Assembly (NCBI GenBank): GCA_040510075.1
Contig: JBEVJT010000009.1
Coordinates: forward strand, 1 to 9,121
Source of the DNA: VAZQ01 sp040510075
GTDB taxonomy: Bacteria > Pseudomonadota > Alphaproteobacteria > Rhizobiales > Xanthobacteraceae
Direction of reading: 5' to 3'
DNA: 9,121 nt
Shown here one piece after another: positions 1-6,540 of this stretch. Numbering within the stretch: position 1 is the stretch's first letter; the number at the start of each line of letters is the position of its first letter. The translations under genes were made by a program, and so were the position numbers. Below the pieces are notes generated by a model. That model had not been told where the DNA came from. It worked only from the letters and a program-made list of their open reading frames with translations, and did not search any database.

Positions 1-796
1 CCCCCTGCGCGAACAGAACCTCGACCAGCGCGAGCGTGCGCACGCTCGCGGCCGTTGCCAGCGCAAACGCGAGAAACCAGAACTGCGACGCCAGCGCTCC
101 CATGAAGCCGGCAAGCAGCGACAGACGCCACGCCGCCAGAATGGAACGAAGCACATCCGGGTTGCGCAATGCGAGATAGATGGAGAGCAATACGGCCTGC
201 ACCAGGAGGGCGATGGCGAGTGTGAACGTGGCGGCCATGAAATAGCCGGGCGGCCCCAGACTGAGGATCGCGCCACGGAATCCCACGGCTGAGATCGCAA
301 ACATCGCACCGGCGGCCACTCCCAACAGCGTCGGCCTGATCCCGAATGCCGCTCCCGGTTTCAGCGCAGTTATCACCACGCCCACGGTGGCAATCAGGAT
401 GCCGGCCGCGAGGAGCGGAGTGACAGCATCGCCCAGAAACACCAGGCCGAACACCGCGGCCTGCATGGGCTCTGTCTTGATATACGCATACACGACGACG
501 AATGAGCGCTCCTTCATTGCGGCGAGCATCAGCGCGGTGGCTGCGATCTGGGTGAGCGCGGCGCCGATCACCCATAGCCAAAACAGGGGTGGTGTTCCTG
601 GAATCGGCTGAGCAAGCACAGCCATTGCTCCGGCCAGGAAAATGAGCGCGAAAGGAAATCCGAACAGAAACCGGACGTGCGTCGCTCCCACTGTTCCAAG
701 CGTTTCCGTCAGACCGCGTTGCGTCGCATTGCGAACGGTCTGCGCCGCTGCAGCAATGATCGTGAAAACGGGCCAGAGAACGCTAGCGTAAGGCAT
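1..796 (-). CDS. EamA/DMT-family transporter, 3' end outside window
   Basis: This is an integral membrane protein of the drug/metabolite transporter superfamily (EamA type), probably an inner-membrane exporter or permease; the substrate cannot be told. I translated it by hand from the minus strand: it is open for 265 codons from ATG at 796 to the window edge, beginning MPYASVLWPVF. Hydrophobic stretches fall near residues 7-20, 41-62, 71-94, 112-121, 126-144, 155-172, 185-209, 226-246 and 249-263, so about nine of the usual ten helices are present. The segment at 95-121 (KERSFVVVYAYIKTEPMQAA) resembles the end of the first EamA repeat, and a second repeat follows from about 155. Family members are about 290-310 residues, so some 30-40 residues are missing. 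The start is the first ATG after the ubiG stop, with only a weak Shine-Dalgarno. The gene lies 37 nt downstream of ubiG and may be cotranscribed with it. Family assignment is solid; function is inferred. Confidence 0.85.
   Translation of the reverse strand, partial: MPYASVLWPVFTIIAAAAQTVRNATQRGLTETLGTVGATHVRFLFGFPFALIFLAGAMAVLAQPIPGTPPLFWLWVIGAALTQIAATALMLAAMKERSFVVVYAYIKTEPMQAAVFGLVFLGDAVTPLLAAGILIATVGVVITALKPGAAFGIRPTLLGVAAGAMFAISAVGFRGAILSLGPPGYFMAATFTLAIALLVQAVLLSIYLALRNPDVLRSILAAWRLSLLAGFMGALASQFWFLAFALATAASVRTLALVEVLFAQG
29..50. repeat. 22-bp perfect palindrome inside the transporter gene
   Basis: The 11-base arm CGCGAGCGTGC (29-39) is followed with no spacer by its exact reverse complement (40-50). 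The flanking bases 28 and 51 do not extend it. It lies in coding sequence for residues near 248-255 of the transporter (around AASVRTLA). It could form a hairpin or cruciform or bind a dimeric protein; no function is shown. Confidence 0.75.
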
Positions 797-833
797 AGGC
801 GGTCGTGGGAGGGGATGACCCGCGTCCGGCTGG

Positions 834-1610
834 CTATGCCGAAACCACGGCGGCCGTTGGCGGCTTCTGAGCGGCAACCATGTAATTGATGTCCATGTTG
901 GTCGAGAGCTGCCATCGGTCGGAGAGAAGATCGTAGATCACGCCGGTCTCGTCGATAAGTTCGAGCCCGTGCTGGGCGAGAGCGAGTTCAATCTCATTGG
1001 GCGTAATAAGCTTGTCCCATTGATGGGTGCCGCGCGGCAGCCAACCAAGCACGTATTCGGCGCCGACGATTGCGAGCGCATAGCTCTTGAGCGTGCGGTT
1101 GATGGTGGCGACGAGCATCAAGCCGGCGGGCCTGACCATGGCCACACACGCAGCAACGAACGATCCCAGGTCGGCGACGTGCTCGACCACTTCCATGGCA
1201 AGCACGACGTCGAAGCGCTCGCCGGCCTCGGCAAGCGCTTCGGCGGTCGTAGCGCGGTAGTCGATCGCGAAGCCGGAGCGAGCCGCATGCAGTTTTGCGA
1301 CCTCGATATTTGGCCCGGACGGATCCGCTCCAACGACCAGCGCGCCGAGGCGAGCCAACGGTTCGCTGAGAATGCCGCCGCCACAACCTACGTCGAGCAT
1401 ACGCAACCCGGCGAGCGCATCGAGCCGCTTGCCATCTCGCCCGAACTGCCGGCACGCCACCTCCTTGATGAATGCGAGGCGCGCCGGATTGAGGCGGTGG
1501 AGCATGCGCATTTTGCCGTTCGCATCCCACCATTCCGAGGCGATCGAAAACCGCTCCACCTCGCCCGCGTCCACGCTTGAATTGCGCCTTATATCTGGGG
1601 TGCTCGCCAA
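834..1610 (-). CDS. ubiG: UbiG, ubiquinone biosynthesis bifunctional O-methyltransferase
   Basis: UbiG carries out both O-methylations of ubiquinone synthesis (the 2-polyprenyl-6-hydroxyphenol step and the final 3-demethylubiquinol step) with S-adenosylmethionine, at the inner-membrane-associated Ubi complex. The 258-residue product has the class I methyltransferase core: motif I MLDVGCGGGILSEPLARLGA at 71-90, the acidic loop GADPSGPNIEVAKLHA at 94-109, DVVLAMEVVEHV at 134-145, and the UbiG-typical block NRTLKSYALAIVGAEYVLGW at 171-190 followed by LPRGTHQWDK. The chosen start is TTG at 1610, because an AGGAG Shine-Dalgarno (1617-1621 on the complement) sits about 6 nt upstream and the resulting N-terminus (STPDIRRNSSVDAGEVERF) and length fit the family. 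An in-frame ATG at 1787 would add 59 unfamiliar residues and run antisense into lysC. The stop is TAG. It is transcribed divergently from lysC. Identification is firm; the TTG start is well supported. Confidence 0.96.
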   Translation of the reverse strand: MASTPDIRRNSSVDAGEVERFSIASEWWDANGKMRMLHRLNPARLAFIKEVACRQFGRDGKRLDALAGLRMLDVGCGGGILSEPLARLGALVVGADPSGPNIEVAKLHAARSGFAIDYRATTAEALAEAGERFDVVLAMEVVEHVADLGSFVAACVAMVRPAGLMLVATINRTLKSYALAIVGAEYVLGWLPRGTHQWDKLITPNEIELALAQHGLELIDETGVIYDLLSDRWQLSTNMDINYMVAAQKPPTAAVVSA

Positions 1611-1615
1611 ACGTT

Positions 1616-1622
1616 TCTCCTG
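1616..1622 (-). promoter_or_regulatory. ubiG Shine-Dalgarno
   Basis: On the minus strand CAGGAGA lies 5 nt before a TTG codon at 1610. This decides the ubiG start in favour of a non-ATG codon. Confidence 0.7.
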
Positions 1623-1693
1623 AGCCGGTCCGTAAGGCCTTGCGGTTGCGGCCTGTCGATCTCGCGGGTATGTATACGCGCCTTTCTGCGCAG

Positions 1694-1737
1694 GGGCTTG
1701 CAAAAAGCACCATGCGGTGCCCGAGAGGTGCAAGCCC
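1694..1737 (+). repeat. Nested inverted repeat enclosing the lysC Shine-Dalgarno
   Basis: A perfect 9-bp inverted repeat, GGGCTTGCA (1694-1702) and TGCAAGCCC (1729-1737), encloses a second perfect hairpin, GCACC (1707-1711) loop ATGC, GGTGC (1716-1720). In RNA the two stems would stack, leaving AAAA (1703-1706) on one side and CCGAGAGG (1721-1728) on the other. The only Shine-Dalgarno-like sequence for lysC, GAGAGG (1723-1728), is in that internal loop, 12 nt before ATG 1741. This would suit control of lysC translation, or the 9-bp arms could be an operator. Base pairing is seen; function is inferred. Confidence 0.5.
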
Positions 1738-1740
1738 GGA

Positions 1741-2991
1741 ATGCCCCGCCTCGTGATGAAGTTCGGCGGTACCTCGGTGGCCAACATCGAGCGTATTCGG
1801 AACGTCGCGCGTCACGTGAAGCGCGAAACCGATGCCGGCCGTGAAGTCGCAGTAGTGGTCTCGGCCATGGCAGGAGCGACCGATCAGCTCGTCGCCTGGT
1901 GCCGCGAAGCTGCTGCCTTGCACGACGCGCGTGAATACGACGCCGTCGTCTCATCGGGAGAGCAGGTCACCGCCGGTCTGCTCGCCATCGTACTGGAGGG
2001 AATGGGCGTGAACGCCCGCTCCTGGCAGGGCTGGCAGCTGCCCATTCTCACGTCCAATGCGCATGGCGGGGCGCGCATCGTGGACATCAATGGCGGCGAG
2101 CTCCGCAAACGGTTCGAGCAACGAAATGAGGTGGCGGTAATCGCCGGTTTCCAGGGTGTGCACAAGGAAACCGGCCGCATCACCACGCTGGGGCGTGGCG
2201 GCTCTGATACGTCAGCGGTCGCCGTGGCAGCGGCAATAACTGCCGAGCGGTGCGACATCTACACGGATGTGGATGGAGTGTATACAAGCGATCCGCGCGT
2301 CGTGCCGCGCGCGCAGCGGCTTGCGCGCATTGCTTACGAAGAAATGCTGGAGCTTGCCTCTTTGGGGGCGAAGGTCATGCAGGTGCGCTCGGTCGAGCTC
2401 GGCATGGTGCACAATGTGCGCATATTCGTGCGCTCCAGCTTCGAAAAGCCCGAGGATATTGATCCGCGCGGGGCCCCATCCGGGACGCTGATTTGCGGCG
2501 AGGAGGAGATCGTGGAACAGCAGGTCGTCACCGGCATCGCCTTTTCCAAGGACGAGGCGCAGATCTCGATCCGGCGCGTGCAGGACAAACCCGGTATCGC
2601 GGCGGCGATTTTCGGCCCCCTCGCCGAAACCAACATAAATGTCGACATGATCGTGCAGAACGTATCGGCAGACGGCGCAACAACGGATGTGACGTTCACG
2701 GTACCGGCGGCAGACTTTGAGCGCGCAAACGAGGTGCTGGTCAAGGCGCAGAAGCAGGTCGGATACGAGCGCGTAGACGGCGCCAATGACGTAGCCAAGG
2801 TCTCGGTCATCGGCATCGGGATGCGCAGTCACGCCGGCGTGGCGGCCAAGGCGTTCAAGGCTCTCGCCGAGAAAGGAATCAACATCCGGGCGATCACTAC
2901 TTCGGAAATCAAGTTCTCGCTGCTGATTGACGCGGCCTATACCGAGCTTGCCGTGCGCACCCTGCATTCGCTCTACGGATTGGATAAATAG
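1741..2991 (+). CDS. lysC: Aspartate kinase LysC
   Basis: Aspartokinase phosphorylates aspartate with ATP to 4-aspartyl phosphate, the committed step to lysine, threonine, methionine and diaminopimelate. The 416-residue product shows the kinase signature KFGGTSVANIERIR at 7-20, VSAMAGATDQL at 40-50, SSGEQVTAGLLA at 71-82, TTLGRGGSDTSAVAVA at 148-163, YTDVDGVYTSDPR at 174-186 and ASLGAKVMQVRSVEL at 206-220. Two regulatory ACT domains follow, near 265-340 (KDEAQISIRRVQDKPGIAAA) and 350-416 (VSVIGIGMRSHAGVAAKAF), so feedback inhibition by lysine and/or threonine is expected. The length is that of the monofunctional family, with no homoserine dehydrogenase fusion. I chose ATG 1741 (MPRLVMKFGG) because the family begins a few residues before KFGG; an in-frame ATG at 1717 would add MPERCKPG. 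The Shine-Dalgarno GAGAGG is 12 nt away, rather far. An in-frame GTG at codon 258 with its own strong Shine-Dalgarno could start a separate ACT-domain subunit. The FkbM gene follows after 5 nt. Confidence 0.97.
   Translation: MPRLVMKFGGTSVANIERIRNVARHVKRETDAGREVAVVVSAMAGATDQLVAWCREAAALHDAREYDAVVSSGEQVTAGLLAIVLEGMGVNARSWQGWQLPILTSNAHGGARIVDINGGELRKRFEQRNEVAVIAGFQGVHKETGRITTLGRGGSDTSAVAVAAAITAERCDIYTDVDGVYTSDPRVVPRAQRLARIAYEEMLELASLGAKVMQVRSVELGMVHNVRIFVRSSFEKPEDIDPRGAPSGTLICGEEEIVEQQVVTGIAFSKDEAQISIRRVQDKPGIAAAIFGPLAETNINVDMIVQNVSADGATTDVTFTVPAADFERANEVLVKAQKQVGYERVDGANDVAKVSVIGIGMRSHAGVAAKAFKALAEKGINIRAITTSEIKFSLLIDAAYTELAVRTLHSLYGLDK
2500..2514 (+). promoter_or_regulatory. Candidate internal translation start in lysC
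   Basis: GAGGAGGAG (2500-2508) precedes an in-frame GTG (2512-2514, Val258). Initiation here would give a 159-residue product made almost only of the two ACT domains. Bacillus subtilis and Corynebacterium glutamicum lysC encode such a beta subunit from an internal start. The same bases also encode Glu254-Glu256, so the site may be coincidental. Confidence 0.35.
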
Positions 2992-2996
2992 CCAGG

Positions 2997-4019
2997 GTGC
3001 CTTTTCTCTCCTACGCACAGCGTTTCGAGGATGTGTATCTATCACGCTGCTTTGCCAGCCGGCACGAAGGCTTTTACCTTGACATCGGCGCGGGGCATCC
3101 GGTGTATGACAGCGCCTCGTTTGCCTTTTATCTCAAGGGGTGGCGCGGGATTACGGTTGAGCCTAACCCGCGGCTCGCGCGGCTTGCACGAGCAGTGCGC
3201 CCACGCGATCGTTCCATTGAGGCCGTTATCGGCGCGACGAGCGGCGAGACCACTTTCTATGTGGTGGACGAGCTGCACGGGTTCTCGACGATGATCGAAG
3301 CACATGCTCAGGCGGCACGCGCGCAATTCGGCAAAAATTCGCAGCCTATCCGCGTGCCGGTCCTGACGTTGAGCGAACTCTGTCACCATTTTGCGCCGCG
3401 TGCGTTCGAATTTATGAAGGTCGACGTAGAGGGCGCCGAGAAGGATGTCCTGTTCAGCGGCGATTGGAAAAACTTCCGTCCAAAGATTCTCGTCGTCGAG
3501 GCGCTTGCGCCCTACACACTGGCACCCGCCTGGCCGCAATGGGAAGCGTTTTTGGAGCAGCACGGGTACCGATACGCTTGTTTCGATACCCTCAACCGCT
3601 ACTACGTAGCCAATGAGGCGCGCGAGCTTGCCGCCTGCTTCGTTCAGGTTGAAAGCGCCATCAGCGATGCCGTTCAGTTCCGCACCATGAAGCCCGCGCT
3701 TCTCGATCAGCAACACCCGGACCACGCCCTTGCCAGCGTGCTTGCGCGCGCCTTTATGACGAACCTGCCGCTCATCGACTCCGACGTGCTATGCGAGATG
3801 CTTACGCTCGATATTCCGCCACACCTGCTCGACGAGCTCGCGGGGCCGCAAGACCTTGCGCGCGCAGTCGAGCGAGTATTCGGGCCGGCTGCGTCAATTT
3901 CGGAGCAGGATTTGTCTCTCTCAAGCACGCCCAGCCTGCGTGAGATCTACAGGGCGATTGTCGCGAGCCAGGAATTCCGCGCTGCAGCAGGCCGGATCTC
4001 GGCGAGCTACGCGTGGTAA
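2997..4019 (+). CDS. FkbM-family SAM-dependent methyltransferase
   Basis: This is a class I methyltransferase of the FkbM family, whose members O-methylate sugars, polysaccharides or secondary metabolites; the substrate here is unknown. The 340-residue product opens with the family-typical FLSYAQRFEDVYLSRCF (3-19), then the SAM-binding motif YLDIGAGHPVYDSA (27-40), GWRGITVEPNPRL with acidic Glu55 (48-60), and EFMKVDVEGAEKDVL (138-152), the FkbM signature around the conserved Asp/Glu. The methyltransferase domain probably ends near 215. Residues from about 230 to 340 form an additional tail I do not recognise, ending LREIYRAIVASQEFRAA; this faintly resembles the end of a DUF4214-type module, but I cannot assign it. 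The start is GTG at 2997, chosen because the homology begins at the first residue; the Shine-Dalgarno is poor and only 5 nt separate it from the lysC stop, so translational coupling is likely. No polysaccharide or glycosyltransferase genes flank it, so the context does not reveal its substrate. It appears inserted into an otherwise conserved run. Confidence 0.88.
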   Translation: MPFLSYAQRFEDVYLSRCFASRHEGFYLDIGAGHPVYDSASFAFYLKGWRGITVEPNPRLARLARAVRPRDRSIEAVIGATSGETTFYVVDELHGFSTMIEAHAQAARAQFGKNSQPIRVPVLTLSELCHHFAPRAFEFMKVDVEGAEKDVLFSGDWKNFRPKILVVEALAPYTLAPAWPQWEAFLEQHGYRYACFDTLNRYYVANEARELAACFVQVESAISDAVQFRTMKPALLDQQHPDHALASVLARAFMTNLPLIDSDVLCEMLTLDIPPHLLDELAGPQDLARAVERVFGPAASISEQDLSLSSTPSLREIYRAIVASQEFRAAAGRISASYAW

Positions 4020-4242
4020 TCACAGGATGGGTAACTTGCTTGCCCGCACCAGCAGGCCTTGGCTATACGGCAGCATGGGTCATAGCCAGCGCAGCGTACC
4101 GGTCGGTTATGGTCCGGGATTGACCTTCTACCAAGGCTGAGGGCTTCCGGCTGGACGTCGGGCAGGCCCACCGGGGTCATCCGATTGAGCGCGCCTGGTG
4201 CGCGCGCGTCATGTCGATTGGGCTGGCCCGAGGGATCACGTC
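4020..4242 (+). other. FkbM-ptsP intergenic spacer
   Basis: These 223 nt separate genes that are otherwise tightly packed. I see a 7-bp inverted repeat, TGGCTAT (4060-4066) and ATAGCCA (4082-4088) with a 15-nt loop, and a GC hairpin, GCGCGC loop CTGGT GCGCGC, near 4190-4206. Neither is followed by a T-run, so an intrinsic terminator is not supported. A 37-codon ORF from ATG 4027 to TGA 4138-4140 lacks a proper Shine-Dalgarno. The stretch could hold a ptsP promoter, but I cannot point to convincing boxes. Confidence 0.5.
4230..4234 (+). promoter_or_regulatory. ptsP Shine-Dalgarno
   Basis: GAGGG lies 8 nt before ATG 4243 and supports that start over the in-frame GTG at 4198, which would add 15 residues not typical of the family. 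Confidence 0.6.
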
Positions 4243-6510
4243 ATGCGTGGCGCGCTCGGCGGTCCGCGCGTGCTTCTGCGCCGGCTTCGCGAAGTGATGG
4301 CGGAGCCGGTCAGCGCGCAGGAACGCCTGGACAAGATCGTGGTGCTGATCGCCGCCAACATGGTGGCGGAGGTGTGCTCGGTCTATGTGCTGCGTGTCGA
4401 CAGCACGCTCGAACTCTATGCCACGGAAGGACTGAACAAGAGCGCGGTGCACCAGACGGTGATGGGCTCGGACGAAGGTCTGGTCGGCCTCGTCGCTAGC
4501 GAAGCCAATCCCATCAACCTTTCCGACGCCCAAAACCATCCCGCATTCTCGTACCGACCCGAGACGGGCGAGGAAATCTATCACTCGTTCCTAGGCGTTC
4601 CGATCCTGCGCGCCGGCAATACGCTTGGCGTGCTCGTGGTGCAGAACCGGGCGCGGCGTACCTATACGGAGGAGGAAGAAGAGGCACTGCAGACTACCGC
4701 GATGGTGCTCGCGGAAATGATCGCCTCGGGCGAGCTTTCCGCGATTGCAGAGCCAGGTGCTGAGCCCGCCGCGCGGCGTCCGCTTCACCTCGCCGGCCTC
4801 TCACTCAACGACGGCATCGCGCTCGGCCATGTCGTCCTGCACGAGCCACGCGTGGTGATTACTAATTTCATCGCCGAGGACGTGCAGAAGGAGTTGAGAC
4901 GCCTTGAAGCGGCGGTGGAGACGCTGCGCTCCGATCTCGACCTGCTGCTGGAACGAGGTGAAATAGCCGATAGCGGCGAGCACCGGGACGTGCTCGAAGC
5001 CTATCGCATGTTTGCCTACGATCGCGGCTGGATACACCGTCTCGAAGAAGCGGTCGCGACAGGTCTCACGGCGGAGGCAGCGGTTGAGCGCGTGCAGTCC
5101 GATACTCGCGCGCGGATGTTGCGCGCAACCGACCCCTACCTCCGCGAGCGCCTGCACGATCTCGATGAGCTGGCTAACCGTCTGATGCATCAGCTCCTGG
5201 GCAAGGACTACGCGCCGGCGCGCAACAGCCTGCCCGAGAACGCCATCCTAATAGCCCGGTCGATGGGACCGGCCGCGCTGCTCGACTACGACCGCAAGCG
5301 GTTGCGCGGACTGGTGCTGGAAGAAAGCGGACCTAATTCGCATGTTGCCATCGTCGCCCGCGCTCTTGGCATCCCGGCAGTAGGCAGGGTTGAGAACGCG
5401 ACCGGCCTCGCCGATCCTGCAGACGCCATCATTGTCGATGGAACGACCGGCGACGTGCATGTTCGGCCGTCCCCGGACATGGAGCGCTCCTATGTGGAGC
5501 GCGTGCGCCTGCGTGCAAGCCGGCAATTGCAATACCAGGCCCTGCGCGACCGACCCTGCGTGACGCGAGATGGGCAAAAGATCGCGCTCTTGATCAATGC
5601 CGGTCTCGCCGTCGACTTACCGCACGTCGAGGAGACGGGGGCCGCGGGAATTGGGCTGTTTCGCACCGAATTGCAGTTCATGGTAGCAGCGAGCTTCCCC
5701 CGCTCGGCGGAGCAGTTCTCGCTTTACCGGACAGTGTTGGATGCCGCCGGAGAAAGACCGGTCACGTTCCGGACGCTCGACGTCGGCGGCGACAAGATCC
5801 TGCCTTACATGCGCAATGTCAGCGAGGAGAATCCCGCCCTGGGCTGGCGCGCCATCCGGCTCGGACTTGATCGCCCAGGTCTCCTGCGCAGCCAGATTCG
5901 CGCGCTGTTACGTGCCGCCAGCGGCCGCAACCTCAACCTCATGTTTCCCATGGTGGCGACGGTAGAGGAATTCGAGGAGGCCAAATCGCTCGTCGAACGC
6001 GAGCTCACGCACCTGCGTCGGCACGGGCATAAACTGCCCGAACGCGTCGAAGTGGGGACGATGCTCGAAGTGCCATCGCTCCTTTTTCAACTCGATGAGT
6101 TGCTGGAACGAGCCGATTTCGTGTCGGTCGGCTCCAATGATCTCGTTCAGTTCTTCTATGCCGCCGATCGCGGCAATGCGCGCGTGGCAGATCGATTCGA
6201 TGCCATCTCGCCTCCGGTTTTGCGAGCACTCAAGTCCATTGCAGAAGCCGCGCATGCGCATGAGAAGCCGGTGTCCGTCTGCGGCGAGCTAGCCTCCGAG
6301 CCGCTCGGCGCGCTGGCGCTCGTCGGGATCGGCTATCGCAGCCTTTCGCTTGCGCCTTCCGCGGTCGGCCCGGTGAAGGCCATGCTGGTTGATGTCGACG
6401 CGGAGAAAGCGGCGGCTTTCCTGCAGCCGCTCGTCGAAAATCGCATCGGCAGCCCTCCGCTTCGCGAACAGCTCAGGAAATTCGCGGCCGAACAGGGCCT
6501 GCAGATGTGA
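4243..6510 (+). CDS. ptsP: PtsP, phosphoenolpyruvate-protein phosphotransferase of the nitrogen PTS (EINtr)
   Basis: EINtr autophosphorylates from phosphoenolpyruvate and passes the phosphate to NPr and then EIIANtr, a regulatory relay that senses nitrogen status rather than importing sugar; it acts in the cytoplasm. The 755-residue product has an N-terminal GAF domain (about 30-160), preceded by GPRVLLRRLREVMAEPVSAQ (7-26) as in rhizobial PtsP. In studied relatives glutamine binding here lowers autophosphorylation. The helical enzyme I N-domain follows (about 180-310), then the mobile phosphohistidine domain with SGPNSHVAIVARALGIPAV, phospho-acceptor His367. The PEP-binding barrel shows GIGLFRTELQFM, RTLDVGGDKILPYM, ENPALGWRAIRLGL, VEVGTMLEVPS and SVGSNDLVQFFYAADR, and VCGELASEP with the active-site Cys680. 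All key residues are present and the length is normal. ATG 4243 is chosen for its Shine-Dalgarno and family N-terminus. The partner genes ptsO and ptsN are not in the window. prfA starts 30 nt downstream. Confidence 0.96.
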   Translation: MRGALGGPRVLLRRLREVMAEPVSAQERLDKIVVLIAANMVAEVCSVYVLRVDSTLELYATEGLNKSAVHQTVMGSDEGLVGLVASEANPINLSDAQNHPAFSYRPETGEEIYHSFLGVPILRAGNTLGVLVVQNRARRTYTEEEEEALQTTAMVLAEMIASGELSAIAEPGAEPAARRPLHLAGLSLNDGIALGHVVLHEPRVVITNFIAEDVQKELRRLEAAVETLRSDLDLLLERGEIADSGEHRDVLEAYRMFAYDRGWIHRLEEAVATGLTAEAAVERVQSDTRARMLRATDPYLRERLHDLDELANRLMHQLLGKDYAPARNSLPENAILIARSMGPAALLDYDRKRLRGLVLEESGPNSHVAIVARALGIPAVGRVENATGLADPADAIIVDGTTGDVHVRPSPDMERSYVERVRLRASRQLQYQALRDRPCVTRDGQKIALLINAGLAVDLPHVEETGAAGIGLFRTELQFMVAASFPRSAEQFSLYRTVLDAAGERPVTFRTLDVGGDKILPYMRNVSEENPALGWRAIRLGLDRPGLLRSQIRALLRAASGRNLNLMFPMVATVEEFEEAKSLVERELTHLRRHGHKLPERVEVGTMLEVPSLLFQLDELLERADFVSVGSNDLVQFFYAADRGNARVADRFDAISPPVLRALKSIAEAAHAHEKPVSVCGELASEPLGALALVGIGYRSLSLAPSAVGPVKAMLVDVDAEKAAAFLQPLVENRIGSPPLREQLRKFAAEQGLQM

Positions 6511-6540
6511 CCGTGGGATCGTCATCTGAGTTGCAGCAAC

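Larger units (their letters stand above)
1611..1740. promoter_or_regulatory. Divergent ubiG-lysC intergenic region
   Basis: These 130 nt must hold the 5' signals of both divergent genes unless the transcripts start inside the neighbouring coding regions. A weak sigma-70-like candidate for lysC is TTGCGG (1646-1651), 17 nt, TATGTA (1669-1674); the -10 match is poor. No convincing promoter is visible for ubiG. The lysC-proximal half holds a nested inverted repeat (1694-1737). A 28-codon ORF from ATG 1670 to TGA 1754-1756 overlaps the lysC start in another frame; it has no run of lysine, threonine or methionine codons. Confidence 0.4.

Noticed and set aside
969..1580. 203-codon plus-strand ORF opposite ubiG
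   Set aside because: It is the antisense shadow of a clear UbiG sequence; the translation has no recognisable domain and its open length is explained by GC-rich codon bias.
994..1923. 309-codon minus-strand ORF spanning ubiG and the lysC start
   Set aside because: Arginine-rich out-of-frame translation overlapping ubiG on the same strand and lysC in antisense; typical GC-rich shadow.
2212..3045. 277-codon minus-strand ORF opposite lysC
   Set aside because: Antisense to firmly identified aspartokinase, no family features.
3042..3725. 227-codon minus-strand ORF opposite the FkbM gene
   Set aside because: Antisense to an ORF with intact methyltransferase motifs; no domain seen.
4027..4140. 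37-codon ORF after the FkbM gene
   Set aside because: No usable Shine-Dalgarno (CACAGG touches the ATG), no recognised family, and the same frame is open upstream through FkbM as a shadow.
6250..6259. GCGCATGCGC palindrome in ptsP
   Set aside because: Ten-base palindromes of this composition are expected by chance in GC-rich coding sequence.
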